59,463 bases of DNA from Thermoleophilia bacterium (lineage in GTDB: Bacteria; Actinomycetota; Thermoleophilia; BMS3ABIN01), in NCBI GenBank assembly GCA_020053595.1, contig JAGVMV010000039.1, positions 1 through 59,463 on the forward strand. Reading direction: 5' to 3'. A model generated the notes under the pieces. The model worked only from the letters and a program-made list of their open reading frames with translations. It was not told the origin of the DNA and searched no databases. A program made the position numbers and the translations under genes. Shown here piece after piece: positions 27,445 to 35,538 of the stretch; positions within the stretch are counted from its first letter, which is position 1, and each line of letters opens with the position of its first letter.

Positions 27445-28101
27445 CTATTGCAGCGCTTCCAGTAACTCGTGCTCGCGTTCTACCGAAGTAACGGCCAGCA
27501 GCTCGTCATCAGCCTCAAGACGCGTTTCACCTCCCGGAACTATTACCTCGCCACCACGCATGACCACAACGATTACCACGCCCTGTGGCAGTTCCAGCTC
27601 GCTAACCAGACTGCCCGCTGCTTTCGATGACTGCTTCAGCTTGATCTCAGCTAACGCGACCGCGCCACCCTTCAGCTTGAGCAGGGTCACCAGGTCGCCC
27701 AGCGACATCTCTTCTTCGATGATCTTGGCGATTATATCCGTGGGAGAAACCGCTACATCCACTCCCCATTCTTTGGTGTAAAGCCAGTGGTTGCGCGGAT
27801 TGTTCACCCTGGCGATCACCCTGGGTACGGCAAAGTGCATCTTCGCCAGCTGCGCTATCACCAGGTTGTCTTCGTCATCGCCGGTAGTAGCGACCACCAG
27901 GTCGGAATTACGCACCCCGGCCTCTTCCAGTACGCTGGGCTCGCAGCCATCAGCCCAGATGACCTTGATCTTTGCTGCCGTCGTGGGCACATCCCGACTC
28001 TCATCAGACTCGACAGCGACCACCCGATGCGCCCCCGATTCAGCCAGAGCGTCAGCTAGATACGAACCGGTCCTTCCCAACCCCACGATCAGCACATTCA
28101 T
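27445..28101 (-). CDS. TrkA/RCK-type potassium transport regulator (second of pair)
   Basis: A 218-residue protein with an RCK N domain binding NAD(H) or ATP (VLIVGLGRTGSYLADALAES, then EEAGVRNSDLVVATTGDDEDN) and a TrkA-C domain (about residues 140-215, EIKLKQSSKAAGSLVSEL, PGGETRLEADDELLAVTS). Such subunits form gating rings on Trk/Ktr potassium channels. It starts 9 bases after the first TrkA gene. No TrkH/KtrB membrane partner is in the window; the partner may be elsewhere, or the pair may act on the P-type ATPase encoded upstream. Confidence 0.88.
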   Translation of the reverse strand: MNVLIVGLGRTGSYLADALAESGAHRVVAVESDESRDVPTTAAKIKVIWADGCEPSVLEEAGVRNSDLVVATTGDDEDNLVIAQLAKMHFAVPRVIARVNNPRNHWLYTKEWGVDVAVSPTDIIAKIIEEEMSLGDLVTLLKLKGGAVALAEIKLKQSSKAAGSLVSELELPQGVVIVVVMRGGEVIVPGGETRLEADDELLAVTSVEREHELLEALQ

Positions 28102-28110
28102 CAGATCCTC

Positions 28111-28758
28111 CTAGTAGCCGGCCATCTCTTTGTATCTTCCAAGAAAACTCGTGGCGACACATGCGTAAACCAGGTCGCCTTCTTCAAATATCATGGCGCC
28201 GGTAGGCACTATCGCCTGCCCCAACCTGACGACGCAGGTGACCAGCGCCTGCCCGTCCACGAAAAGATCTTTGACGGATCTGCCCACCAGGTTGGCTGAA
28301 ACTTCAAACTCCAGCAGCTCCGCTTCGCCGCTACCGAAGCTCATTTCGCTCTTAAGCTCCGCATATAGCAGATGCTCCCTTAATTCATTGGCGCCCCAAA
28401 CTGTAGAGGAGATGGTCGGAATGCCAAACTTCTTGTAAATATTGGCGCGAGCAGGATCATAAATACGCGTGATGACCCGAGGAACCCTGAAGACGCGCTT
28501 GGCAATCAGCGCCGAGATAATGTTGCTGTTGTCGCCATTTGTCACCGAGGCAAAGCCGTCGGCATTTTCGATACCTGCCTTGATGAGGATGTCGCGGTCG
28601 AACCCTGTGCCAACAACGGTCTGGCCCTGGAAGGATGGATTGAGACGACGGAAAGCATGTTCATCCCTGTCGATTATGGCAATCTCATGCCCCTCGACAT
28701 AGAGAGCGGTTGCCAGACTGGATCCTACCCTCCCACAGCCTAAAATCACGAATTTCAT
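28111..28758 (-). CDS. TrkA/RCK-type potassium transport regulator (first of pair)
   Basis: A 215-residue RCK protein: FVILGCGRVGSSLATALYVE (nucleotide loop), GIENADGFASVTNGDNSN, then a TrkA-C domain with EFEVSANLVGRSVKDLFVDG and MIFEEGDLVYACV. Its ATG overlaps the ATPase stop by 4 bases (28755-28758), so it is translationally coupled to the ion pump. The two adjacent RCK genes together equal the duplicated single TrkA of enterobacteria, suggesting a heteromeric ring. Confidence 0.88.
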   Translation of the reverse strand: MKFVILGCGRVGSSLATALYVEGHEIAIIDRDEHAFRRLNPSFQGQTVVGTGFDRDILIKAGIENADGFASVTNGDNSNIISALIAKRVFRVPRVITRIYDPARANIYKKFGIPTISSTVWGANELREHLLYAELKSEMSFGSGEAELLEFEVSANLVGRSVKDLFVDGQALVTCVVRLGQAIVPTGAMIFEEGDLVYACVATSFLGRYKEMAGY

Positions 28759-31619
28759 TTTGCCCCTCCCATGGCGGTGTCTGCAGAAACCCTGCGCGAA
28801 AACATTTTTCTCAGTTCATCACTTATGAGCATGATCGGCGCGAACAAAGCCAGAACCGCCCATTGCTGCCAACCGAGTCCTGTAGTCTGGAATACCTTCT
28901 GCAAGATTGGCACATAGACTATCAGCACCATCAATACGACCTCAAACAGGATTCCCCAAAGCAGCCACCTGTTGGACCAGAAACCAACCCGGAGAACCGA
29001 GACCCTGTTGGTTCGGCAGGTCATGGCCGTTCCCACCTGCGTTGCGACGATGCCAGCCCAGGTCATGGTCGTCGCCTCCAGGTACAGGTGGTTATCGGCG
29101 TCCAGCATATCGCCCCAGTGCCAGCCACCTGAATACAGTACCCAGAAATAACCCGCCATCACCAGCACTGCCTCGATTAGTCCCAAAAAGACCCAGGCGC
29201 GAAACAGCATCTGTCGATTGACCAGCCGCTCCTGCCTCGACCGTGGCGGGCGCTTCATGATATCGGGTTCGGCCCTTTCGACGCCGAGAGCAAGCGCCGG
29301 CAGCGTTTCCGTCCCCAGGTCGATGGCCAGGATCTGCATCACCACTAGCGGCAGCGGGATACCCAGCAGGACAAAAAGTGCGAAGGGGATCACTTCAGGT
29401 GTGGCGTGGGCGAAAATATATGCCAGGAATTTCTTCATATTATCGTAGACGACGCGACCCTCTTCGACCGCGCCCACGATCGTGGCAAAGTTATCGTCGG
29501 TCAGGACGATCGTAGCCGCCTCCTTGGCCACATCGGTCCCCGATATACCCATGGCTACACCAATATCGGCGGTCTTCAGGGCCGGAGCGTCGTTAACGCC
29601 GTCTCCGGTCATGGCCACGATTTCGCCCAGGCTCTTCAGCGCCGCGGCTATTCGCATCTTGTGCTCCGGGGAAACGCGGGCGAAGAGCACCTGTGGCTGC
29701 TTAACCGTGTTCTGCAACTGGTCTTCAGACATTATCTCCAGGTCGGCGCCGTTGACGATCTGCGCCCGGCCGTCTTCCAGCAGACCGATACGGCGGGCGA
29801 CCGACTCCGCCGTGAGACCATAATCCCCGGTTATCATGATCACTCTGATGCCCGCTTCGTGGCACTGCTTCACGGCCTGCTCCACTTCCGGCCGCGGCGG
29901 GTCCATCATGGCCATCAGACCCACAAAGGTCATCTCCTTCTCCACGTCTTCCGACTTCATCTCGGTGTCAGCGTCAAGCTGACGACTCGCCATCGCCAGT
30001 ACCCTGAGGCCAGACCTCGCAAGATCGTCGTTCTGTGACATCACCAAATCGCGCTGCTCGTCCGTCAGCTGGACTTCGACGCCGTTGATCAGTATCTGGT
30101 GGCACAGTGATAGAACTTCCTTGGGAGCGCCTTTTACATAGGCGATCAACGCTCCCACCTCGCCCTTCCCCACCATTCCTCCCTGCTCTCTCTCAGCTGC
30201 CTTTTCTAGATAATCTCCCTGCTCTGCCTCCCTCTGAGCATTACCTGCGCCATCCTTTGTTAATCCATCAGCATGAATTACACTCATGCGCTTGCGCCGG
30301 GAGTCAAACGGCAACTCGTAACGCCGTGGATTATCGCGGCTATCCACGCTAGGGTCATAGCCCCACTTGCCTGCAGCCACAAGCAAGGCCGCTTCCGTCG
30401 GATCACCGATGATACTCCAGCGTTTCTTACCGGACTCAGGCGGAACCACCCGGGCGTTGTTGCATAGCGCGGCCACTTGCATCAGCGGCTCGAGAAATAC
30501 ATGGTCCGCTTCACTCAGCGGCAGCCCATCCGCAGTGAACTCACCCGACGGTTCATAACCCACGCCGCCCACATCGAACAGCTTTCCGTTGGCCCAAAGA
30601 TGCCGTACGGTCATCTCATTCTGGGTTAGCGTTCCCGTCTTGTCGGTACAGATGACCGTGGTGCTGCCAAGCGTTTCAACCCCCGAGAGCTTTTTCACGA
30701 GAGCATTCCGGCGAGTCATGCGCTTGACCGCCATGGCCAGCGAAAGAGTGACCGTCGGCAGCAGGCCTTCGGGTACATTTGCCACCAGCATGCCGATGGC
30801 AAAAATAGCTGCTGTACCCAAACTCAAAGGTGTAAACAGCGCGGCAATCCCAAAGAGAGCAGCGCCCATTACAATAGCCACGACAGCTATAATCAGAGCC
30901 ACGCGGTTGACTTCCTTCTGCAGTGGACTCAGCTCGGTCTTTACCGCCTGGGTCATAGAGGCTATCTTGCCGAACTCGGTTTTCATGCCGGTCGAATAAA
31001 CAACAGCCTTACCCGAACCCAGAGCAACGCTGGTGCCCGCCAGCACCAGATTCGGTATCTCGCTCGCGGTCAACCCTTCGCCCGACACCGGCTGGGCCAT
31101 TTTTCGTACCGGCTCCGATTCCCCGGTCAAAGTTGCAGCATTTACCCGAAGCTCACTGTCCTCAATCAACCGGGCGTCCGCTGAAATGTTATCGCCTTCC
31201 TGGAGGACCAGGATATCTCCAGGAACCAGCTCCTCAGCCAATATTTCACTTACATCGCCACCGCGTATCACACGCGCTCGCGCCGGAAGGATACGCTTGA
31301 GCGCTTCAACGGCCTTCTCTGCCTGAAATTCCTGCCAGAAACTGAACAATGCGTTGATTACAATGACCGCAATGATCGCCCATCCCAACTCAGGCATGCC
31401 GGCGACAAAAGCAAGTATGCCGGCCACCCAGAGCAGTAAGGCGAAAGTGTGATAAAAGTTGGCCGCGAAGCGAAGTATAAGAGGGGTCTTTTTCGCCTCA
31501 GCTATCTCATTGGGGCCGTACTCCAGGAGTCTGGAAGCAGCCTCCTCACCCGATAGACCGGCAGAGCGGGTCTTTAACTCGCTCTTAAGGTCTTCATTGG
31601 CAAGCTGACATAACTGCAT
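28755..31619 (-). CDS. P-type cation ATPase, Na+/K+-ATPase-like (P2C)
   Basis: A 954-residue P2-type ATPase pumping cations across the membrane. Seen: an N-terminal cation-ATPase segment; TLTGESEPV (actuator); the fourth-helix motif NVPEGLLPTVT (281-291); the phosphorylation site ICTDKTGTLTQNE with Asp 326; KGAPKEVLSLC; MITGDYGLTAESV; and MTGDGVNDAPALKTADIGVA. The helix 5-6 region reads IPLPLVVMQILAIDLGTETL then RAEPDIMKRPPR, which closely follows animal Na+/K+-ATPases (LCIDLGTDM and SDIMKR) rather than SERCA. A charged insertion (about residues 455-490) is unusual. ATG 31619 has GGAG upstream. The ion is inference. Confidence 0.88.
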   Translation of the reverse strand: MQLCQLANEDLKSELKTRSAGLSGEEAASRLLEYGPNEIAEAKKTPLILRFAANFYHTFALLLWVAGILAFVAGMPELGWAIIAVIVINALFSFWQEFQAEKAVEALKRILPARARVIRGGDVSEILAEELVPGDILVLQEGDNISADARLIEDSELRVNAATLTGESEPVRKMAQPVSGEGLTASEIPNLVLAGTSVALGSGKAVVYSTGMKTEFGKIASMTQAVKTELSPLQKEVNRVALIIAVVAIVMGAALFGIAALFTPLSLGTAAIFAIGMLVANVPEGLLPTVTLSLAMAVKRMTRRNALVKKLSGVETLGSTTVICTDKTGTLTQNEMTVRHLWANGKLFDVGGVGYEPSGEFTADGLPLSEADHVFLEPLMQVAALCNNARVVPPESGKKRWSIIGDPTEAALLVAAGKWGYDPSVDSRDNPRRYELPFDSRRKRMSVIHADGLTKDGAGNAQREAEQGDYLEKAAEREQGGMVGKGEVGALIAYVKGAPKEVLSLCHQILINGVEVQLTDEQRDLVMSQNDDLARSGLRVLAMASRQLDADTEMKSEDVEKEMTFVGLMAMMDPPRPEVEQAVKQCHEAGIRVIMITGDYGLTAESVARRIGLLEDGRAQIVNGADLEIMSEDQLQNTVKQPQVLFARVSPEHKMRIAAALKSLGEIVAMTGDGVNDAPALKTADIGVAMGISGTDVAKEAATIVLTDDNFATIVGAVEEGRVVYDNMKKFLAYIFAHATPEVIPFALFVLLGIPLPLVVMQILAIDLGTETLPALALGVERAEPDIMKRPPRSRQERLVNRQMLFRAWVFLGLIEAVLVMAGYFWVLYSGGWHWGDMLDADNHLYLEATTMTWAGIVATQVGTAMTCRTNRVSVLRVGFWSNRWLLWGILFEVVLMVLIVYVPILQKVFQTTGLGWQQWAVLALFAPIMLISDELRKMFSRRVSADTAMGGAK

Positions 31620-31729
31620 ACAGGTCTCCAGTAGTGAGTATTTTTCGTCAACCGGATAAGAAACGAATACCCTACAGTTCGCATCTTCTTCCCGTATACC
31701 TGCGCCCGCAAACTGTTATCCATTAGCGA

Positions 31730-31753
31730 AGCGGCCCGCTTCCGCGGGCCGCT
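31730..31753. terminator. Hairpin after the minor-pilin operon
   Basis: AGCGGCCCGC and its complement form a 10-base-pair stem with a TTCC loop, 39 bases beyond the last pilus gene. U-tracts are poor on both strands; it is likely a 3' boundary of the pilus transcript. Confidence 0.5.
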
Positions 31754-31791
31754 AGAGAGTTCCTTTGAAACAACGTATTTATTGATTTACG

Positions 31792-33345
31792 CTACTGACC
31801 TCTCACATAGTTATACTTGACAGCTGTAAGATTGCTGCCATTGCTGCCGCCAGTCCAGGTCCACCAGTTTACCGGTAACTTGTCGTTCGTCATATAACTC
31901 CCGTCATAGCTCAGAAACATGTTGGTCGCGTGATAATTATTATCACTTTCATGATCATGATGATGCTCGTTGTAATTAGCATCGCAGGAGTAACTGCCGT
32001 AATTATGATTCTCACCATCGTGTTCATGATGGCCCACTCTGCCAACACCTTGGGCAGTGAGATCAACTTTTCCGTTGACAATGACCGAACCGTACATCAT
32101 CAGATTGCCATTGACCTGTAATGAGCTTGTACCGTTCTGGCCGCTGAGATATATCAGCGCTCCGTGATTAAGACTACCGACCTCTGTCTCATTCTGAAGC
32201 GATACCAGTCCTTCACCCGCGAGAATGGCAATCCCGTTATTCGGCTGCAGATTAATTCCCGGCCCTACCAGGTCGAGCTCCGCGATTCCTGTACCGTTGC
32301 CCGAAACCCCTTCTATCATGATCGTTGGGGTTATAGCAGGGGAGCTGCAATTACCAATTATTTGGATCTTGGCGTTACTTTGAGAAGAAGTGAACTTGAT
32401 AACATCGTAGTTACTGTACCTGTTCTGGAAATTATCAACATTAATGCTGAAAGTATCGGCGTCGCGAGTCCAGCCGGTAGGCTTGCCGCTGGAAGGCAGA
32501 TCAACGGGTTTAACCGAACTCGTAAATGTACTGAAGTCGACCTTCGGAAACTCCATGGGATCAGCTAGCCAAGTAGGCTGGGTACCTGACGGTTTTTCCC
32601 CTGATAGCGTTTTGGTATAATTCACGGGATCTGTAAACCCCATACGTGACAAGAAGGTCACGTACCCGGGATTTTCATCATGTTCATGATGATCGCCGTC
32701 GCCATTCGCCAACGCATTTATAACCATGTTGCCGTTGACATTGATCTTGCCCGTCGCTGTTATATTGGCACCACAACTGCCGTTTTGGTCGTGTTTGTCG
32801 TGATCGTCACAATCATCATGATCGCCTCTGCCCAGAGCGGTAAATGTCGCCGTCGCGAGATTGTTCGGCGCGCCAGAGAATAACACATAGTCGAAGTTGC
32901 TTAAATATTTAACTGACACCCTCACAGTTTCGGTCGGAGCAGTTGCGCCTGCCAATGTACCTTTGGAGGTGATCAGCACATTGCCTGGCCGATCCGGATC
33001 CGGTTTCGTCCAGACCTGGTAGGTGCCGACCTGTGTACCCTGGTTATCCGTCAATGGTTGCGAGTCATTAAATAACTGGACGCCGTCTCCAGTACCAGTT
33101 GGCACAGTACCGCCAGGATAGACTGACAGATAGTTGGCGAGAGTCACCGCGATTGCGTCATCAACACCGGCCTCAGCTATATTCTGGCCCATGGTTTGCT
33201 GCTGATCGTGGTTGACAGTCTTCACACTATTCACGGACATTGACGTGACCATCACACCGATGATTAACATTATCGAGATCACACCCAGCGTTACGACCAG
33301 AGCCGCCCCCTCCTGCCCTTTCATCAATCTTATCAATGATCTCAT
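31792..33345 (-). CDS. PilX-like pilus protein with three His/Asp-rich insertions
   Basis: A 517-residue protein. The N terminus has a prepilin-like cleavage site and helix (GQEGAALVVTLGVISIMLII, residues 10-29) without the usual Glu5, as in PilX/GspK proteins. The body contains polymer-like repeats (INVNGNMVINALANG; LQVNGNLMMYGSVIVNGKV). Three segments are extreme in composition: residues 173-192 (DHDDCDDHDKHD then SCG), 214-226 (DGDHHEHDENPG) and 438-472 (GHHEHDGENHN, then NEHHHDHES). Two carry cysteines. These could bind Zn, Ca, Fe or other metals outside the cell; this is inference. It is the last gene of the minor-pilin operon, 12 bases after PilW. The His-rich parts have no parallel elsewhere in the window. 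Confidence 0.8.
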   Translation of the reverse strand: MRSLIRLMKGQEGAALVVTLGVISIMLIIGVMVTSMSVNSVKTVNHDQQQTMGQNIAEAGVDDAIAVTLANYLSVYPGGTVPTGTGDGVQLFNDSQPLTDNQGTQVGTYQVWTKPDPDRPGNVLITSKGTLAGATAPTETVRVSVKYLSNFDYVLFSGAPNNLATATFTALGRGDHDDCDDHDKHDQNGSCGANITATGKINVNGNMVINALANGDGDHHEHDENPGYVTFLSRMGFTDPVNYTKTLSGEKPSGTQPTWLADPMEFPKVDFSTFTSSVKPVDLPSSGKPTGWTRDADTFSINVDNFQNRYSNYDVIKFTSSQSNAKIQIIGNCSSPAITPTIMIEGVSGNGTGIAELDLVGPGINLQPNNGIAILAGEGLVSLQNETEVGSLNHGALIYLSGQNGTSSLQVNGNLMMYGSVIVNGKVDLTAQGVGRVGHHEHDGENHNYGSYSCDANYNEHHHDHESDNNYHATNMFLSYDGSYMTNDKLPVNWWTWTGGSNGSNLTAVKYNYVRGQ

Positions 33346-33357
33346 GTCTAATTCTCC

Positions 33358-33999
33358 TTAGAAGTTGCGTAGATTTATCTGCGTGGACGAAACCACTGAC
33401 TCACGTTGAGCGTGCCCGTCACTGACAAAAGTCGCAAAAGCTATCCTGACGGAGCGAACGTTCCTGGGAGTAGCTACAGGAGCAGTGATCAGAGACCCAT
33501 CAGCACCATAATAGGTAAAGATCGGAGCTCCAGGGGGAACCCTTTCAACCGTTGTAACCAGATCACTGCCTGGATTTACATTTATCATTTGCTTATCAGT
33601 GGACTGTACTATGAACGATGTCGGCCTTGTGTTTGTATTAATTCGAACGATTGTGGGTGATTCCGCTCCCGGCGGCGTCGCGTAAGTGTAAGTTATCCAG
33701 TTGGTTCCCGCTTGCGAGGGAAAAGATATCAAATCATCCTGAAAAAGGGGTTGATTATCCGAGGTGTCCTTGCGCTTGGCCTCGGCGATGTTTTTCTCCA
33801 TGTCGTACAAAACGACTTTTGCATCCAGCTGGGAGCGGAAATGAGCGTTCACTTCCTGCTGCGAACGCATACTCATTATGAGCATGCTGGTCACGGCGGT
33901 CATGATAATTGAGAAAAGAGAAATCGCCACCAGCGTCTCTACCAGGCTTACACCGTCCTGTAAATGAGCGGCAACATTATGTAATCGAGTTTTCAACAT
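33358..33999 (-). CDS. PilW-like minor pilin
   Basis: A 213-residue protein with a type IV prepilin signal: the short leader ends in Gly, followed by VSLVETLVAISLFSIIMTA (residues 17-35) with Glu at mature position 5. The rest is a soluble C-terminal domain with no cysteines in the usual disulfide spacing. Family length and position between PilV-like and PilX-like genes indicate a pilus-priming minor pilin. It overlaps neither neighbour; gaps are 12 bases on each side, so the three are one operon. Confidence 0.82.
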   Translation of the reverse strand: MLKTRLHNVAAHLQDGVSLVETLVAISLFSIIMTAVTSMLIMSMRSQQEVNAHFRSQLDAKVVLYDMEKNIAEAKRKDTSDNQPLFQDDLISFPSQAGTNWITYTYATPPGAESPTIVRINTNTRPTSFIVQSTDKQMINVNPGSDLVTTVERVPPGAPIFTYYGADGSLITAPVATPRNVRSVRIAFATFVSDGHAQRESVVSSTQINLRNF

Positions 34000-34011
34000 C
34001 TTGGCAACAAA

Positions 34012-34539
34012 TCAGTTAGTCATTTCGCTGGGTCCGATAATAGTTGTAAATTCGTCCGAACCCGCAGGCTGCGGCGCGTCCCAGGATACTTTGATTACTA
34101 CTTTCTTGGTATACGACAAATTTTCTGTCGCAGAACGACTACTTGCAATTTTTTCCACATCCCTGGTCACCTTAAAATCCACGCCACCCCCAATTGCAGT
34201 CACGGTCTCCGGACCGGCGTTAAAACCCGTTAAACCCGCGTCGGGAGCTATCTGGAAGCTCTGATCGGGTGGCGTAGGTCCGGGAGAGGCGAAAGTATTA
34301 AGGGCGCCATTAATGCCAACTTCCCCAAACGTCATACTGCGAGCCCTGTCGATCTCAGTCGCTCCGATCTGACGCGCGAGCATTCGCGTATTCGTCGTAA
34401 CAGTAGTTCGTAGACTGATTGTGAGCGCGGAGGCGAGAGGCACCATCGCCATTACAAGCAGCATCATCGCTACCAGGATTTCAATGATGGTGAACCCGCC
34501 TTCACCGTAGCGAATGCACTTTTTCCAGTCGTCACTCAT
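34012..34539 (-). CDS. PilV-like minor pilin
   Basis: A 175-residue protein with a classical prepilin peptidase site: EGGFTIIEILVAMMLLVMAM (residues 13-32), Gly before Phe and Glu at mature position 5. A second hydrophobic stretch and a Ser/Thr-rich globular part follow. It is first in the minor-pilin operon and is preceded by its own sigma-28-like promoter and a terminator that isolates it from the major pilin. Confidence 0.85.
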   Translation of the reverse strand: MSDDWKKCIRYGEGGFTIIEILVAMMLLVMAMVPLASALTISLRTTVTTNTRMLARQIGATEIDRARSMTFGEVGINGALNTFASPGPTPPDQSFQIAPDAGLTGFNAGPETVTAIGGGVDFKVTRDVEKIASSRSATENLSYTKKVVIKVSWDAPQPAGSDEFTTIIGPSEMTN

Positions 34540-34643
34540 TTTCTTCCTTTATGCGGCCGATTGCGCTAGATGCTATCGGACTTTGAAAGCCTTCTTTACC
34601 ACTGAACACGTAACTTAACGGCTACTGCCCCTTATCATAATTA

Positions 34644-34671
34644 TTATCGGAAGTTTTGTTCTTAAAACTTA
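34644..34671 (-). promoter_or_regulatory. Sigma-28-like promoter of the minor-pilin operon
   Basis: On the minus strand TAAG (34671-34668), a 16-base spacer and TCCGATAA (34651-34644) match the FliA/WhiG-type pattern TAAA-N15-GCCGATAA at three of four and seven of eight positions, one base wider. The same spacing and core recur before the major pilin. It lies 105 bases before the pilV-like start. Confidence 0.55.
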
Positions 34672-34722
34672 GCACAAGAGAGCATCCAGGAAACCCATAC
34701 ATGAGTCCTATCTGGCTCTATC

Positions 34723-34763
34723 AAAAACAGACAGGCGGGCCAATGGCCCGCCTGTCTGTTTTT
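34723..34763. terminator. Perfect bidirectional terminator between pilin and minor pilins
   Basis: A perfect 19-base inverted repeat with a 3-base loop (core ACAGACAGGCGGGCC) bounded by A5 on the left and T5 on the right, so it is an intrinsic terminator on both strands. It lies 72 bases after the pilin stop and ends the pilin transcript before the minor-pilin promoter. Confidence 0.9.
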
Positions 34764-34835
34764 AGCGATATTTCTTACTTTATCACCACTCGGAGCTTTT
34801 ATATACCGAGGTGGCCTTTGCTTATTTTCTCCCGG

Positions 34836-35255
34836 CTAGCAGACGCCAGATTGCGGCGCTCCGGAATCCGCAGCGCGGTTACCGATATGCCAGGTATTGG
34901 CAGGGTTATTGTTGCTTGTGTGCACTGCCTGGATACAATAACTAGTAGCAGTCAGTGGACCCATGCTTACGGTGACCCCTGTTGATACATTGAATCCGTT
35001 TGTATCAAGGAGGACTGGCGTCAACCCCACATATGTGGTTGGAGTGGTGCCAGTGTAGTAGCTCTCGGCGGCCACGGACGCGTTCCTCAGATCAGACTTT
35101 ACAGTAGCCTCCCAGCCCTTCTGCCGCTGGCTCAGGTACATCGGAATGGCGATTGCCGCCAGAATGGCGATGATGATGATGACCACCAACAGCTCAATCA
35201 GGGTAAAACCGCCTTCACCACCCACCTGCATCCTGTTCTTGATTCTTGTAATCAT
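34836..35255 (-). CDS. Type IV major pilin
   Basis: A 139-residue prepilin. After a leader ending GGEGG comes FTLIELLVVIIIIAILAAIA with Glu at mature position 5, the hallmark of class IVa pilins, then the extended helix to about residue 55 and a short globular domain. Two cysteines (SYCIQAVH and the C-terminal SGVC) can close the disulfide loop. ATG 35255 is chosen because GGGAGGTG precedes it; a 14-codon in-frame extension overlaps the leader terminator. It is a single-gene transcript controlled by a cyclic-di-GMP riboswitch. The small mature size is typical of Gram-positive and Geobacter-like pilins. Confidence 0.92.
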   Translation of the reverse strand: MITRIKNRMQVGGEGGFTLIELLVVIIIIAILAAIAIPMYLSQRQKGWEATVKSDLRNASVAAESYYTGTTPTTYVGLTPVLLDTNGFNVSTGVTVSMGPLTATSYCIQAVHTSNNNPANTWHIGNRAADSGAPQSGVC

Positions 35256-35302
35256 GATTGCACCTCCCTTCTCTTTTTTGTCTTTACCTTTGACCAAACC
35301 AC

Positions 35303-35336
35303 AAAAAAAGACCTGTGGTTTATTGGCAAACCACAG
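35303..35336 (-). terminator. Riboswitch-controlled intrinsic terminator before the pilin gene
   Basis: On the minus strand CTGTGGTTT pairs with AAACCACAG (9 base pairs, 6-base loop) and is followed by GTCTTTTTTT. It lies 22 bases after the aptamer. Its 5' arm plus loop (GTGGTTTGCC) is the exact complement of GGCAAACCAC in the aptamer, so aptamer and terminator folding are linked. Confidence 0.88.
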
Positions 35337-35357
35337 ATCCTTTAGTACTAGACCTCT

Positions 35358-35436
35358 GGTGGCAGCTCAGCTGACCAAGATACCCTGGTCCTGTAGCTTT
35401 GCGCCCCACCCTTACGAGTGGTTTGCCTTTTACACC
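35358..35436 (-). ncRNA. Class I cyclic-di-GMP riboswitch (GEMM) upstream of the pilin
   Basis: The minus strand contains the GEMM-I conserved blocks in order. First come GGCAAACC and a hairpin CCACTC-GTAA-GGGTGG closed by a GNRA tetraloop. The invariant GGCGCAAAGC follows, then a second hairpin GACCAGG-GTAT-CTTGGTC, and the 3' segment AGCTGAGCTGCCACC that closes the base helix with GGTG at the 5' end. The spacing and blocks match the Vibrio Vc2 type. The predicted transcript start from a TATAAA at 35443-35448 would fall at its 5' end; a sigma-28-like promoter lies further upstream. It sits between the sigma gene and the pilin start. Confidence 0.9.
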
Positions 35437-35510
35437 TTCACCTTTATACTGCCCAACTGCCTTTTTCTTAGACACTTACCGCTTGGGGATGCGCGGTGAA
35501 TTCGCGCCTT

Positions 35511-35538
35511 TAATCGGCGCCGGCCGCTTAAAGCTTTA
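35511..35538 (-). promoter_or_regulatory. Sigma-28-like promoter upstream of the riboswitch and pilin
   Basis: Minus-strand TAAA (35538-35535), a 16-base spacer and GCCGATTA (35518-35511) match TAAA-N15-GCCGATAA at all but one position. The -35 element overlaps the stop codon of the sigma-factor gene. A transcript start near 35505 would put the riboswitch about 70 bases into the RNA. Confidence 0.55.

Noticed and set aside
31620-31729. Possible Mn2+ (yybP-ykoY) or Na+ riboswitch before the P-type ATPase
   Set aside because: The conserved core sequences of these riboswitches are not found; only an ordinary ribosome-binding site is visible.
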